From positions 1 to 64,000 of the forward strand of contig CAYWKS010000004.1 of the NCBI GenBank assembly GCA_964458935.1: a stretch of 64,000 nucleotides of DNA, read 5' to 3'. The position numbers and the translations under genes were made by a program. This stretch comes from CAYWKS01 sp964458935. GTDB taxonomy: Bacteria > Planctomycetota > Phycisphaerae > Phycisphaerales > Zrk34. The notes beneath the pieces are model-generated. The model was not told where the DNA came from. It did no database searches and saw nothing but the letters and a program-made list of their open reading frames with translations. Shown piece by piece: positions 9,226-16,955 of this stretch (positions within the stretch are counted from its first letter, which is position 1; each line of letters begins with the position of its first letter).

Positions 9226-10101
9226 ATGAACCGATGCTCCCTGTCCGTTGCGGTCGGCCTGCTCGTCGCGGTCGCCGCCGTCGGCCAAGCCGACCAGCCG
9301 ACCGTCCGCGTCTTCATCCTGTCAGGTCAGTCCAACGCCGGCGGCAACGGCAATGGCGATCAACTCACCCCCGCGCAGCGGCAAACCGATCCCGAGGTCA
9401 TCATCTCCTATGGCCGGGGCGACTGGCAAACCCTCGCGCCCAGGAAACTCCGCAAGCCCAAATCCAAGTTCGGCATCAACAACTCGATCTTCGGCGTCGA
9501 GCTGAGCTTCGCCAGGGCGATCAAGCGGGCCTATCCCGACGACATCATCGCCATCTGCAAGGTCGGCATCCGCGGCGGGACGTCGATCGTCGCCTGGGAG
9601 AAGCACACGGATCGGCCGGGCTGGCTCGAAGACCTTGAGAAACTGGGCAACGCCGACCGCGCACCCCTCAACCTCTATGCCACCGTGATCCGCGACACCC
9701 GCAAGGGCATCGAAACCCTCCGGCAGCGCGACGACGTGGGCAGCGTGCTGCTCAGCGGCATGCTCTGGTGCCAGACCGAGCGCGACGCCGGCTCAGTCGA
9801 GTTCAGCAAGGCGTACCGGCAGAACCTGACGAACCTGATCAACCATGTCCGCGCCGACCTCGATTCGCCCGAACTGCCGTTCCTGTTCTTCGACCAGCAC
9901 GTTGAGAGAAAGCCGGGCCGGGAGCACATGAAAGCCAGCCTCCGCGCCGTCGATGAACAGGTCCCGTTCACCGCGCTCGTGCCCAACAACGACCTGCCCA
10001 CCTACGAAGGGGTGCACTTCGACACCCAGGGGATCTGGGAACTCGGTGAACGGTTCGCCAGGGCCTTCCTGGCGATGCCTGGGGCCCCTGCGTCGCGCTG
10101 A
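9226..10101 (+). CDS. Secreted SGNH-hydrolase / sialate O-acetylesterase-like carbohydrate esterase
   Basis: A 291-residue protein with a signal peptide (about residues 1-20, ending near VGQA). The SGNH/SASA block I is LSGQSNAGG (catalytic Ser in GQSN, about residues 32-40). A late block YEGVHFDTQGIWELG supplies the catalytic Asp/His pair. Family members deacetylate sugars such as sialic acid or xylan decorations; the substrate here is unknown. ATG 9226 is chosen because it starts the signal peptide and has GGAAGAA about 10 bases upstream. It is not visibly linked to the polysaccharide locus 24 kb away. Confidence 0.85.
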   Translation: MNRCSLSVAVGLLVAVAAVGQADQPTVRVFILSGQSNAGGNGNGDQLTPAQRQTDPEVIISYGRGDWQTLAPRKLRKPKSKFGINNSIFGVELSFARAIKRAYPDDIIAICKVGIRGGTSIVAWEKHTDRPGWLEDLEKLGNADRAPLNLYATVIRDTRKGIETLRQRDDVGSVLLSGMLWCQTERDAGSVEFSKAYRQNLTNLINHVRADLDSPELPFLFFDQHVERKPGREHMKASLRAVDEQVPFTALVPNNDLPTYEGVHFDTQGIWELGERFARAFLAMPGAPASR

Positions 10102-10435
10102 CGCCGGCCGCGCACAGCGGCGGCACGGAATTCGGCCCGCCGCGCAATGGGTTGAGAAATTTTCATCACCCGCGCCGGCCTGCACTTACAAACCGGCCAC
10201 GACCGCAGTGCGACGGCTGCATGCGCAGCCTCGCGCGCCCACGCCCCAGGGTAGAGGCCGCGCTCTTTCGTCGCGCCCTCCACGGCTGCCGCTCGCAACG
10301 CATCGGTGCGCCGCCTGCGCCCAACACGCCCAGGTTTCATGCATGCCCGACCAGGCTTCAACATCTAAGCCAAGCCGCAACCTTGGGTTGTGGCTTGCGC
10401 CCCCAACTCCGGCTCCTCGCGCGCGCCGGCGGACC

Positions 10436-10541
10436 TGTCCGCCCGGACAGGGGCGGACACGCCCGGCCGATACGCGCAAGCTGCTATTCCACAATCGTTT
10501 AGCATCGATGTCCGCCCCCAGGGGGGGGCGGGGGGCGGACA
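10436..10541 (+). repeat. Double-hairpin dispersed element, copy A
   Basis: Two hairpins, each with perfect 9-bp arms TGTCCGCCC / GGGCGGACA, at 10436-10459 (loop GGACAG) and 10509-10541 (G-rich 15-base loop). They are separated by exactly 49 bases. An inverted second copy with the same arms and the same 49-base spacing lies at 17045-17148. Arms are conserved while spacers have diverged to roughly 45% identity. No T-tract follows, so this is not a simple terminator. Confidence 0.8.
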
Positions 10542-10566
10542 CGCGACCGCCCCATGCGCACCGATG

Positions 10567-10595
10567 TTGCCGCACAACGACCGCACGCCGACAAT
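10567..10595 (+). promoter_or_regulatory. Promoter of the UvrC-like gene, probably leaderless
   Basis: TTGCCG (10567-10572), 17-base spacer, GACAAT (10590-10595), then six bases to the GTG start at 10602. The transcript would begin at or just next to the start codon. This supports GTG 10602 over the upstream ATG 10554, which lies before the promoter. Confidence 0.5.
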
Positions 10596-10601
10596 GCCGC
10601 C

Positions 10602-11831
10602 GTGAAGCATCAGGCCGACCCATTCCTTCCGATCGTCCAGCCGCGGTTGAGCGACTGCATCGACGTCGACCCGCAGGCCGACCCCGACGCGTGGCGGTTG
10701 AGCATCCCCGGCGGGGCGGGTTGCTACCTGCTCGCCGATGCCGAGGATCGGCCGATCCTGCTCGCCACCGCCGCGGGCATGCGTCAGGTCATCGTCAATC
10801 GGCTGACCGGCGCCGGCGAGGACGACGGGCCCACCCGCCGCACCGACTATCGCGCCGTCGTCCGACGCATCCGCTGGCGACGCACGTTCAGCCGCTTCGA
10901 GGCCGACTGGACCTTCCTCGAAAACGCACGCGGGCTGTACCCGGATCAGTACCGGCAGATGATCCGCAACTGGCGGGCGCATTGGCTGCACGTGGACCTC
11001 GACGACGCGCACCCGCGACTCGCCGCGGTCCAGGCCCCGCCCGCCCGCGGGCTCACGCTCGGACCCCTGCCCACCGCCGCCGTCGCCCGCCACGTCATCG
11101 AAACCCTCCAGGACCTGTTCGACCTCTGTCGCTATCACGAGGTCCTCGTCCAGGCCCCGCACGGCCAGGCCTGCGCCTACAAGGAGATGGGCAAGTGCCC
11201 GGCGCCGTGCGACGGCACGATCAGCATGGACGTCTACCGCGACCAGGTCCGCGAGGCGGTCGGCCTGATGCGAACCGGCGCCCGGGCCGCGATCGGCCGG
11301 CTCGACGAGCAGATGCACGCCGCCTCGGCGGCGCTCGACTTCGAGACCGCCGCCCGCGTCAAGGCTCGCATCGACGTCGCCGCCAGGCTCGATCGACCCG
11401 AGCTGCGCTGGTGCCGGCCGCTCGACGAGGTCCGCTGGCTCTGTGTGCAGCGCGGGGCACGCAAGCATGCGGCGCGGCTGTTCCTCATCCGAGGTGGAGC
11501 GATTCGCCTGCTCGGGCAGTTGCAGCGCCGCGAACGCGACGCTCAGGTCCGATGGGTGGCCGAGCACCTGCCGACGCTGCTGGATCAGCCCGCCACGCCG
11601 GTCGATCGCGCCGGCGCCGAGCGGTTGGGCCTGGTCGCGTGGCACATGATCCGCGGCGACCGCGAACCGGTGGTCTGGCTGGAACTCAACCGACCGCTCG
11701 ACCCGGCTACGCTCGCCGATGCCGTCGAGGCGGTCAACCGGGACAACGCCGCCACGCCCGATAGCGCCACGCCCGAACAGGAGTCACAACCACAGCAGGA
11801 GATTCACGACCCCGCGGAGTCGGATGACTGA
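10602..11831 (+). CDS. UvrC-like protein with degenerate GIY-YIG region and no C-terminal nuclease domain
   Basis: This 409-residue protein matches the N-terminal half of excinuclease subunit UvrC. A GIY-YIG-like segment (about residues 28-110) keeps the first Gly-x-Tyr (GAGCYLL) and a late FLEN glutamate. The second 'YVG' element reads LLA, so a key catalytic tyrosine is missing. Next come the UvrC cysteine motif (ACAYKEMGKCPAPC, about 185-198) and a UVR helix pair (LDEQMHAASAALDFETAARV, about 230-250) that in UvrC binds UvrB. The RNase H-like 5' nuclease and HhH domains of full UvrC (~600 residues) are absent. A structural or regulatory partner of UvrB, or a Cho-like enzyme with altered chemistry, is possible. 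The end overlaps the convergent next gene by 28 bp. Confidence 0.75.
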   Translation: MKHQADPFLPIVQPRLSDCIDVDPQADPDAWRLSIPGGAGCYLLADAEDRPILLATAAGMRQVIVNRLTGAGEDDGPTRRTDYRAVVRRIRWRRTFSRFEADWTFLENARGLYPDQYRQMIRNWRAHWLHVDLDDAHPRLAAVQAPPARGLTLGPLPTAAVARHVIETLQDLFDLCRYHEVLVQAPHGQACAYKEMGKCPAPCDGTISMDVYRDQVREAVGLMRTGARAAIGRLDEQMHAASAALDFETAARVKARIDVAARLDRPELRWCRPLDEVRWLCVQRGARKHAARLFLIRGGAIRLLGQLQRRERDAQVRWVAEHLPTLLDQPATPVDRAGAERLGLVAWHMIRGDREPVVWLELNRPLDPATLADAVEAVNRDNAATPDSATPEQESQPQQEIHDPAESDD

Positions 11832-12454
11832 GCTGGGGCGGGTGAGGTGGTCGGCTCGGCTTGCTCGGCCTGGCCCGAACCCGCGGCCTCGCGGGCTACG
11901 CCGGGCACCTGACGCTCGACGTCGGCCAGCACGTCCGCGCCGCCCTTGTACTTCCAGTCGTCGATCTTGATCGACGTGTTGCCCGAGCCGTGAACGATCG
12001 CGATGCCCTTGGAGTCCCAGCGGTCGTAGTCGATCCGCTGGATATCGCTGAAGGCGAGGGACTTCTTGCCGTAGTGCAGCGCCCGGTCGTCGGTGTAGAG
12101 CTTGCGGGAGGCGTTCATGTACAGGTTGACCAGCAGCAGCAGCCCCACGGGGAAGCAGACGCCGGCCCAGACGAACTGCATGGTGATGTCCTGCTGGGGG
12201 CGCGGGGTCGGCGGCATCTTGTCCGCCTCGTACCCGTGCTCGGTCAGCCGCTCCTGCCAGTCCGGCCGGTCGATCCAGCGGACGTTGCCGTCGGCATCCA
12301 CGGACTTGTCGTATGCCAGCTCGCCCTTGCGGTTGAGCTCCGGCCACGCCACCGCGCCGTCGTACACAAACCAGGCCCCGAACACCAGCGCGGCGACCGC
12401 AATGATCAGCAGCCGCACCGCCCATTCCGTATTGACCTTGCTCTTGGCTGCCAT
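11804..12454 (-). CDS. Two-pass membrane protein with PH-like C-terminal domain
   Basis: A 216-residue protein with TM helix 1 at about residues 12-34, an outer loop, and TM helix 2 at about 96-114. A C-terminal cytosolic region follows (about 118-185: RKLYTDDRALHYG, FSDIQRIDYDRWDSKG), which resembles a bacterial PH-like fold. The tail is Gln/Ala/Ser-rich and low-complexity. No enzymatic motif is visible and I do not assign a function. It overlaps tail-to-tail with the UvrC-like gene and follows two small genes on the same strand. Confidence 0.75.
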   Translation of the reverse strand: MAAKSKVNTEWAVRLLIIAVAALVFGAWFVYDGAVAWPELNRKGELAYDKSVDADGNVRWIDRPDWQERLTEHGYEADKMPPTPRPQQDITMQFVWAGVCFPVGLLLLVNLYMNASRKLYTDDRALHYGKKSLAFSDIQRIDYDRWDSKGIAIVHGSGNTSIKIDDWKYKGGADVLADVERQVPGVAREAAGSGQAEQAEPTTSPAPAQSSDSAGS

Positions 12455-12478
12455 CGCGTCCCTCGCTACATGTCTGGC

Positions 12479-12709
12479 TCAATATCGATACCGATCGACC
12501 ACGTCCAGCGTCCGCATCCACCAGCGCCCCAGCGCCCGGCGAGCGCCGGGCAAACGCAGCAGCCGGTCGAACCCGCCTTCATCCACCCGGCGGACCGGGA
12601 TCCGCGGCAGGTCCACGCCGCTGGACAACGCCCACGTCAGGAAGACGCTAGTCTCGTGGATCATCTGTTCGCGACGGTCCAACCTCAAGCCATGCCATCC
12701 TCGCCTCAC
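12479..12709 (-). CDS. Small hypothetical protein
   Basis: A 76-residue frame fills the 292-bp gap between its two same-strand neighbours (24 and 37 bp spacing), which is the main argument that it is real. The start is GTG 12709 or, more conservatively, ATG 12664 (61 residues, HETSVFLTWALSSGVDLP). It is basic, with no membrane segment or recognisable motif. No Shine-Dalgarno is evident at either start. Confidence 0.4.
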   Translation of the reverse strand: MRRGWHGLRLDRREQMIHETSVFLTWALSSGVDLPRIPVRRVDEGGFDRLLRLPGARRALGRWWMRTLDVVDRYRY

Positions 12710-12746
12710 GCGGGTTCACGTCCCGGGAAGTGCCCTCGAACGGATG

Positions 12747-13316
12747 TTAGTCCAAAGCTTGGGGCCGCTCAACACGGATTTCACGTGTTGCCCGCTCGCC
12801 GGGCGCGGTCTCGGGCGGCGCGGATTCGCCCCAACCGCCGCGGCCGCCCTCGCGGGCCCAGCCCTCCACACGCCCGAACCACGGCCCCCACGGCGCCGGG
12901 GCCTCGGCCTCGGCCGTCGCCAGGCCCTGATCAACCAGATGCTCGTTGATGAACAGCCCATCGTCGCGATACACCAGCGCCGCGCCGCCCGCGCCGGCCG
13001 GCAGGATCACCATGACTCGCCGGCCCACCACCGCCCGCCGCAGCCAGGACTCCGCGTCGGCGGCCCAGGCGTCGACCCGCCGCACGCCGCACAGCCGCAC
13101 CCGCTCGACCTCCGACGCCCCGTCGAACAGCACCGCCACGTGCAGGCCGTCGGCGACCCGCATCACGCGGCCCGTGCGACGGTCCGGCGCCGACCCGACG
13201 CCCTGCACCACCAGCACGCAGGCCACCGCCGCGACGCAGGCGGCCGCGATCACCAGACGCAGCCTGCGGCGGCGCAGCCATGCCCTGGGGCTGATCGCCC
13301 GTCGGTGCTTGCCCAT
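12747..13316 (-). CDS. Membrane-anchored staphylococcal-nuclease-fold protein, catalytic residues apparently lost
   Basis: A 189-residue protein with a basic N-terminus, one TM or uncleaved signal helix (about residues 20-41) and an SNase-like OB fold (about 50-150). Family landmarks are recognisable: the DG of DGDT appears as ADGLH, RVRLCGV matches RVRLxGID, and DDGLFINEHLVDQGLA matches the conserved C-terminal strand-helix. However, the Asp of 'GID' is replaced (GVRRVD) and the arginine of 'DRYGR' is not found (AGAGGAALVYRDD). It is therefore probably not an active thermonuclease. ATG 13316 is divergent from the DciA-like gene across 30 bp. Confidence 0.6.
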   Translation of the reverse strand: MGKHRRAISPRAWLRRRRLRLVIAAACVAAVACVLVVQGVGSAPDRRTGRVMRVADGLHVAVLFDGASEVERVRLCGVRRVDAWAADAESWLRRAVVGRRVMVILPAGAGGAALVYRDDGLFINEHLVDQGLATAEAEAPAPWGPWFGRVEGWAREGGRGGWGESAPPETAPGERATREIRVERPQALD

Positions 13317-13324
13317 GGCCGACC

Positions 13325-13340
13325 AGTGTATCGATACAAT
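13325..13340. promoter_or_regulatory. Divergent overlapping -10 boxes within a palindrome
   Basis: The palindrome TGTATCGATACA (13327-13338) carries TACAAT on the plus strand (13335-13340, six bases before ATG 13347) and TACACT on the minus strand (13330-13325, eight bases before ATG 13316). Both neighbouring genes would be transcribed as leaderless mRNAs from the same 30-bp gap. Confidence 0.5.
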
Positions 13341-13346
13341 GCGTGC

Positions 13347-13718
13347 ATGGACCCGTCGGACCGGCAGATCGAGCGGCTGCGTCATTTCCGGGGCCGCCGC
13401 GAGGTGGACAGCGGCCTGGGCTTTATCGTCGATCAGTTCCAGCGGCAGGTCGCCCGCCCGCACCAGCAGTTGGGCCAGCTCGCCGAGCAGTGGCAGGCGC
13501 TGGTGCCGGCGGCGCTGGCGGAGCGGACGCGGCTGCGGTCGTTCGCCCGCGGCACGCTCTCGGTGGCCGTGGCCGACAGCGCGACGCTGTACCAGTTGGA
13601 CCGGCTGCTCCGCGGCGGGCTGGAGCGGCGGCTGCGTTCGGCCGGGGCATCGGCGCTGCGGCGGGTCAAGCTGCAGGTCGGGCCGCTGGACGATGAACCG
13701 CCGCGCGACGCGCGCTGA
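13347..13718 (+). CDS. DciA-like (DUF721) protein
   Basis: A 123-residue DUF721/DciA-family protein. DciA is the ancestral bacterial helicase-loading factor that recruits DnaB at the origin. The family core is visible as LAEQWQALVPAALAERTRL and FARGTLSVAVADSATLYQLDRL, followed by the short strand that ends near LRRVKLQVG. ATG 13347 fits the family start and the adjoining -10 box. Assignment to the family is good; the role as helicase loader is known for relatives, not shown here. Confidence 0.8.
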   Translation: MDPSDRQIERLRHFRGRREVDSGLGFIVDQFQRQVARPHQQLGQLAEQWQALVPAALAERTRLRSFARGTLSVAVADSATLYQLDRLLRGGLERRLRSAGASALRRVKLQVGPLDDEPPRDAR

Positions 13719-13734
13719 GCCCACCGCCGCGCAT

Positions 13735-13768
13735 GCAAAAAGGCAACCAGAAGCGGGGAGCTTCTGGT
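13735..13768 (-). terminator. Intrinsic terminator of the HDOD gene
   Basis: Read on the minus strand, ACCAGAAGC-TCCCC-GCTTCTGGT (13768-13746) forms a perfect 9-bp stem, followed after TGCC by a run of five T (13739-13735). It lies 54-87 bases beyond the HDOD stop. The plus-strand reading has no T-run, although the hairpin also sits just after the dciA-like gene. Confidence 0.75.
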
Positions 13769-13821
13769 CGCCCGGAGGGAGAAAGAGAGACGCCGGGGTT
13801 GTTGCCCGCGGTTCGTACCCG

Positions 13822-14721
13822 TCAGCTCAGCAGGCTGTCGGCAACGTCCACCGCGGCGTGCAGTTGGCTCTGCACGTCATCGAGCTGCGCATCGGTCAAC
13901 TTGAGCGTTTGCGTGGCGGCCTGATCGCACCGATCGCCGTCGACGGTGCGCGTGAATCCGATCTGGGCGCGGGCGGCGAGCACATCCGCCACATGCACCA
14001 GCGACACGAGCGTGCGGGCGTCGCCGGACGCCGAACGCGGGCGATGGTGCTGGCCCGCGGCGTGCCCGAGGAACGCCGGGAAGCTCCACTTGTCGCACAG
14101 CGCCTGGCCGAACTGCTCGTGCGTGACCTTGAACACGTCCATCTCGGCCTGGCGGAAGGTCTTGTCGGGTTGGGTGTCCAGCCGTTCGATGACCTGGATG
14201 AGCTTGCCGCGTCGGGCCTGCATCTCGACCATGATGCCCATGTCGTGGATGAGGCCGGCGAGGAAGGCTTCGTCGTCGAGCCCGAGCCGGGCCCGCTGGC
14301 TGAGCATCCGCGAGGCGCACGCCACGCCGATCGAATGCTCCCACAGGTCGCGTGCGGCGAAGCCCGGGCAGAGCTTGCCGCCGCGGAACAGCTTGGCGAG
14401 CGAGGCGGCGATCGCGATGTTCTTGACCGCGTTCAGCCCCAGCAGCACGATCGCCCGGTTGATCGATCCGATCTGCCCCGGCAGCGCGTAGAAGGCGCTG
14501 TTGACGACCTTGAGCACCCGCGCCGACAGCGCCGGATCGTTGGAGATCAGCACCTGCAAGTCGCGGGCCGTCGACGTCGGATTCTCCACCAGGTCCACGA
14601 TCCGCAGGGTGATCTCCGGGAGCGTGGCGATGTGGGCGATCTCGTTCACCGCATTGCCGACCAGCTTCTCGCGCTGGGCAAAGCTCAGTCCCTCAAGATC
14701 TGCGTTCGCGGTGGTTGTCAT
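13822..14721 (-). CDS. HDOD domain signalling protein
   Basis: A 299-residue single-domain HDOD protein. An N-terminal helix is followed by LPEITLRIVDLVENPTST and the conserved INRAIVLLGLNAVKNIAIA segment; the partial HD motif LIHDMGIMV lies near residues 145-153. HDOD proteins are usually scaffolds in chemotaxis, cell-cycle or stress signalling and often lack phosphodiesterase activity. ATG 14721 is chosen over GTG 14733 because GGAG stands seven bases before it. An intrinsic terminator follows. Confidence 0.88.
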   Translation of the reverse strand: MTTTANADLEGLSFAQREKLVGNAVNEIAHIATLPEITLRIVDLVENPTSTARDLQVLISNDPALSARVLKVVNSAFYALPGQIGSINRAIVLLGLNAVKNIAIAASLAKLFRGGKLCPGFAARDLWEHSIGVACASRMLSQRARLGLDDEAFLAGLIHDMGIMVEMQARRGKLIQVIERLDTQPDKTFRQAEMDVFKVTHEQFGQALCDKWSFPAFLGHAAGQHHRPRSASGDARTLVSLVHVADVLAARAQIGFTRTVDGDRCDQAATQTLKLTDAQLDDVQSQLHAAVDVADSLLS

Positions 14722-14834
14722 GAACGGCTCCACTCCGCTTGCGTGACATGATGAGCATCGGCCCGCTCGAAACGTGGGATTGTGGCGAACCCCGAAAATT
14801 CCTGTCCCGAACGGCGATCAGCCCCGCACAGCCC

Positions 14835-15485
14835 TCACAGCCCGCACAGCTTGCCCGTATCCCCGGGACCGCCGAGTTCGCCCAGGGCTCGGACCAGGGC
14901 CCGCGTGGCCCGGGCGCGGTGGCTGATGGCGTTCTTGTCGTCGGGGCTGAGCTCGGCGACGCGGCGGCCGCGCTCGGGCAGGAAGAAGTAAGGGTCGTAG
15001 CCGAACCCGTTGTCGCCGCGGGGCTGGTCGACGATGCGTCCTTCGAGGCTGCCGCGGGTGGCGGCCCAGGTCCGGTCGGGGTCGCACAGCGCCATGACGC
15101 ATTCGTAGCGCGCGGTGCGTCGGGCGTCGGGCACGCCGTGCAGCGCCTCGATGAGCTTGCGGTTGTTGGCCGCGTCGCGGCGGGCGCGGTCGCCGTCGAC
15201 GCCGGCGTAGCGGGCGCTGTAGACGCCGGGCGCCCCGCCGAGCGCGTCGACGACCAGCCCGCTGTCGTCGGCGACGCAGAGCCGGCCGGTCGCCCGCGCG
15301 TAGTAGCGGGCCTTGAGCTGGGCGTTGCCGATGAAGGTCGGCTGGTCCTCGCGCGGTTCGGGCAGCTCGGCGCCCAGGTCATTGAGCGAGGCGACGTCGA
15401 TGCCGGCCCGGTTGAAGATGGCGCGGAGTTCCTCGATCTTGTGGGGGTTCGCCGTCGCCAGGAGCAGGGGGCCGGGCCGAGCCAT
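14835..15485 (-). CDS. rdgB: RdgB/HAM1-type XTP/dITP diphosphatase
   Basis: Removes non-canonical purine nucleotides (ITP, dITP, XTP) from the pool by pyrophosphohydrolysis. This 216-residue protein has the substrate loop LLATANPHKIEEL at about residues 7-19, CVADDSGLVVDALGGAPGVYSARYAG at about 69-94 (metal and base contacts), and GFGYDPYFF near 160. Length is typical. TACCGT lies seven bases before ATG 15485, again consistent with a leaderless transcript; there is no Shine-Dalgarno. Confidence 0.95.
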   Translation of the reverse strand: MARPGPLLLATANPHKIEELRAIFNRAGIDVASLNDLGAELPEPREDQPTFIGNAQLKARYYARATGRLCVADDSGLVVDALGGAPGVYSARYAGVDGDRARRDAANNRKLIEALHGVPDARRTARYECVMALCDPDRTWAATRGSLEGRIVDQPRGDNGFGYDPYFFLPERGRRVAELSPDDKNAISHRARATRALVRALGELGGPGDTGKLCGL

Positions 15486-15535
15486 GGCGGTCACGGTACC
15501 GGCCGGGCGCGGTGGCTTCAACGCGTCGCGACCTT

Positions 15536-15572
15536 TACAATCCGGTCCCCCGCCCGGGCGACGGATAAGGAG
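15536..15572 (+). promoter_or_regulatory. -10 box and Shine-Dalgarno upstream of the FNR gene
   Basis: TACAAT (15536-15541) is followed by AAGGAG (15567-15572). The AAGGAG stands nine bases before an in-frame ATC codon (15582) and 45 bases before the first in-frame ATG (15618), so the true start is ambiguous. Confidence 0.5.
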
Positions 15573-15617
15573 ACTCAGACCATCGCCGCATCCCAACCAC
15601 AACTCGGCAGCGCCCAG

Positions 15618-16955
15618 ATGCCCCTTCGGGTGGCGATCATCGGCTCGGGGCCCAGCGGCTTCTACGCCGCCGACGCCCTGCTCAAGCGTGACCTGAACGT
15701 GAAGGTGGCCATGCTGGAGAAGCTGCCGGTGCCGTACGGGCTGGTGCGATTCGGCGTGGCGCCCGACCACAGCAAGATCCGCAACGTGATCAACATCTAC
15801 GAGAAGACCGCGGCCAGCGGCGAGTTCACGTACTGGGGCAACGTCACCGTGGGCCAGGACATCACCGTCGCGGAGTTGCGGGAGCATTTTGATGCGGTGA
15901 TCTTCGCGTTCGGCGCGGCGACCGACCGGAAGCTGGGCATCCCCGGCGAGGAGCTGCCCCGCAGCTACACGGCGACGAGCTTCTGTGCGTGGTACAACGG
16001 TCATCCGGACTTCCGTGACTGCGAGTTCGACCTGAGCCACGAGACCGCGGTGGTCATCGGGCAGGGCAACGTGGCGATGGACGTGGCGCGGATCCTGGCG
16101 TTGCCGGCCGATGACCTGGCGCCGACGGACATGGCGAGCCACGCGGTGCAGACGCTGCGGGACAGCAACGTGCGCGACATCCACATCATCGGCCGCCGCG
16201 GGCCGGTGCAGGCGAAGTTCACGCCGAAGGAGCTGGCCGAGTTGGGCGAGATCCGCGACTGCGACGTGATCATCGACCCGCGCGACCTGGAGCTGAGCGA
16301 GGCCGACCAGGCGGAGCTGGAGCTGGAGGACCACAAGCCCAACCGGCGGAACATGCAGATCATGCGGGAGTACGCGGAGCGGCCGCGTACGCCGGGGCAC
16401 CGGCGGATCGTGCTGCACTTCCTGCTGAGCCCGGTGGAGGTCTGCGGGGAAGGCGGGGTGGAGCAGGTGGTCTTCCAGGAGAACCAGTTGGTGGGCGAGC
16501 CGGGCCACCAGCGTTCGGAGGGGACGGGCAGCACGAAGACGATGGACTGCCAGGTGTTCTTCCGGAGCGTGGGGTACCGCGGGGTGCGACTGCCGGGTGT
16601 GCCGTTCGACGACAAGCGTAGCGTGATCCCCAACGACAACGGTCGCGTGAAGGGGGCGGACGGGATGTACTGCACGGGCTGGATCAAGCGCGGGGCGTCG
16701 GGGCTGATCGGGACGAACAAGGCCGACTCGCAGGAGACGGTGGAGCAGTTGGTATCGGACCGAGGCGAGCTGGCGCCGGCGACGCAGCGTGAGGACGGGA
16801 TGCTGGCGGCGCGTCTGTCGGAGCGAGGGGTTCGCGTGGTGACGTTCGAGGACTGGAAGACGATCGACGCGGCGGAGGTGGCGCGGGGCCAGGCCGCCGG
16901 CAAGCCGCGAGACAACTTCACAACCATCGAGCAGATGTTGGCGGTGCTGGGCTGA
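15618..16955 (+). CDS. Ferredoxin/adrenodoxin-type NADP reductase
   Basis: A 445-residue flavoprotein of the adrenodoxin reductase/FprA type, which transfers electrons between NADPH and ferredoxin. The FAD-binding RVAIIGSGPSGFYAA is at the N-terminus. LPVPYGLVRFGVAPDH (family signature) follows at about 39-54, VVIGQGNVAMDVARI (NADPH fold) at about 147-161, and IIGRRGPVQAKFT at about 192-204. The C-terminal GWIKRGASGLIGTNKADS motif is the conserved FAD/NADP contact region. ATG 15618 begins right at the FAD fold but lacks a Shine-Dalgarno; an upstream start at the ATC codon 15582 would add 12 residues. It stands alone, divergent from rdgB. Confidence 0.93.
   Translation: MPLRVAIIGSGPSGFYAADALLKRDLNVKVAMLEKLPVPYGLVRFGVAPDHSKIRNVINIYEKTAASGEFTYWGNVTVGQDITVAELREHFDAVIFAFGAATDRKLGIPGEELPRSYTATSFCAWYNGHPDFRDCEFDLSHETAVVIGQGNVAMDVARILALPADDLAPTDMASHAVQTLRDSNVRDIHIIGRRGPVQAKFTPKELAELGEIRDCDVIIDPRDLELSEADQAELELEDHKPNRRNMQIMREYAERPRTPGHRRIVLHFLLSPVEVCGEGGVEQVVFQENQLVGEPGHQRSEGTGSTKTMDCQVFFRSVGYRGVRLPGVPFDDKRSVIPNDNGRVKGADGMYCTGWIKRGASGLIGTNKADSQETVEQLVSDRGELAPATQREDGMLAARLSERGVRVVTFEDWKTIDAAEVARGQAAGKPRDNFTTIEQMLAVLG

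Larger units (their letters stand above)
10102..10601. other. 500-bp intergenic region with hairpins and one double-hairpin repeat
   Basis: No convincing coding sequence. Its right part holds the double-hairpin element (10436-10541) and a promoter for the next gene. A further imperfect stem-loop, AAGCCGCAAC-CTTGG-GTTGTGGCTT (10372-10396, one G-T pair), has no T-run and cannot be called a terminator with confidence. I see nothing recognisable in 10102-10370. Confidence 0.5.

Noticed and set aside
10372..10396. Stem-loop AAGCCGCAAC/GTTGTGGCTT as terminator of the SGNH esterase gene.
   Set aside because: It is 270 bases after the stop codon and lacks a T-run.
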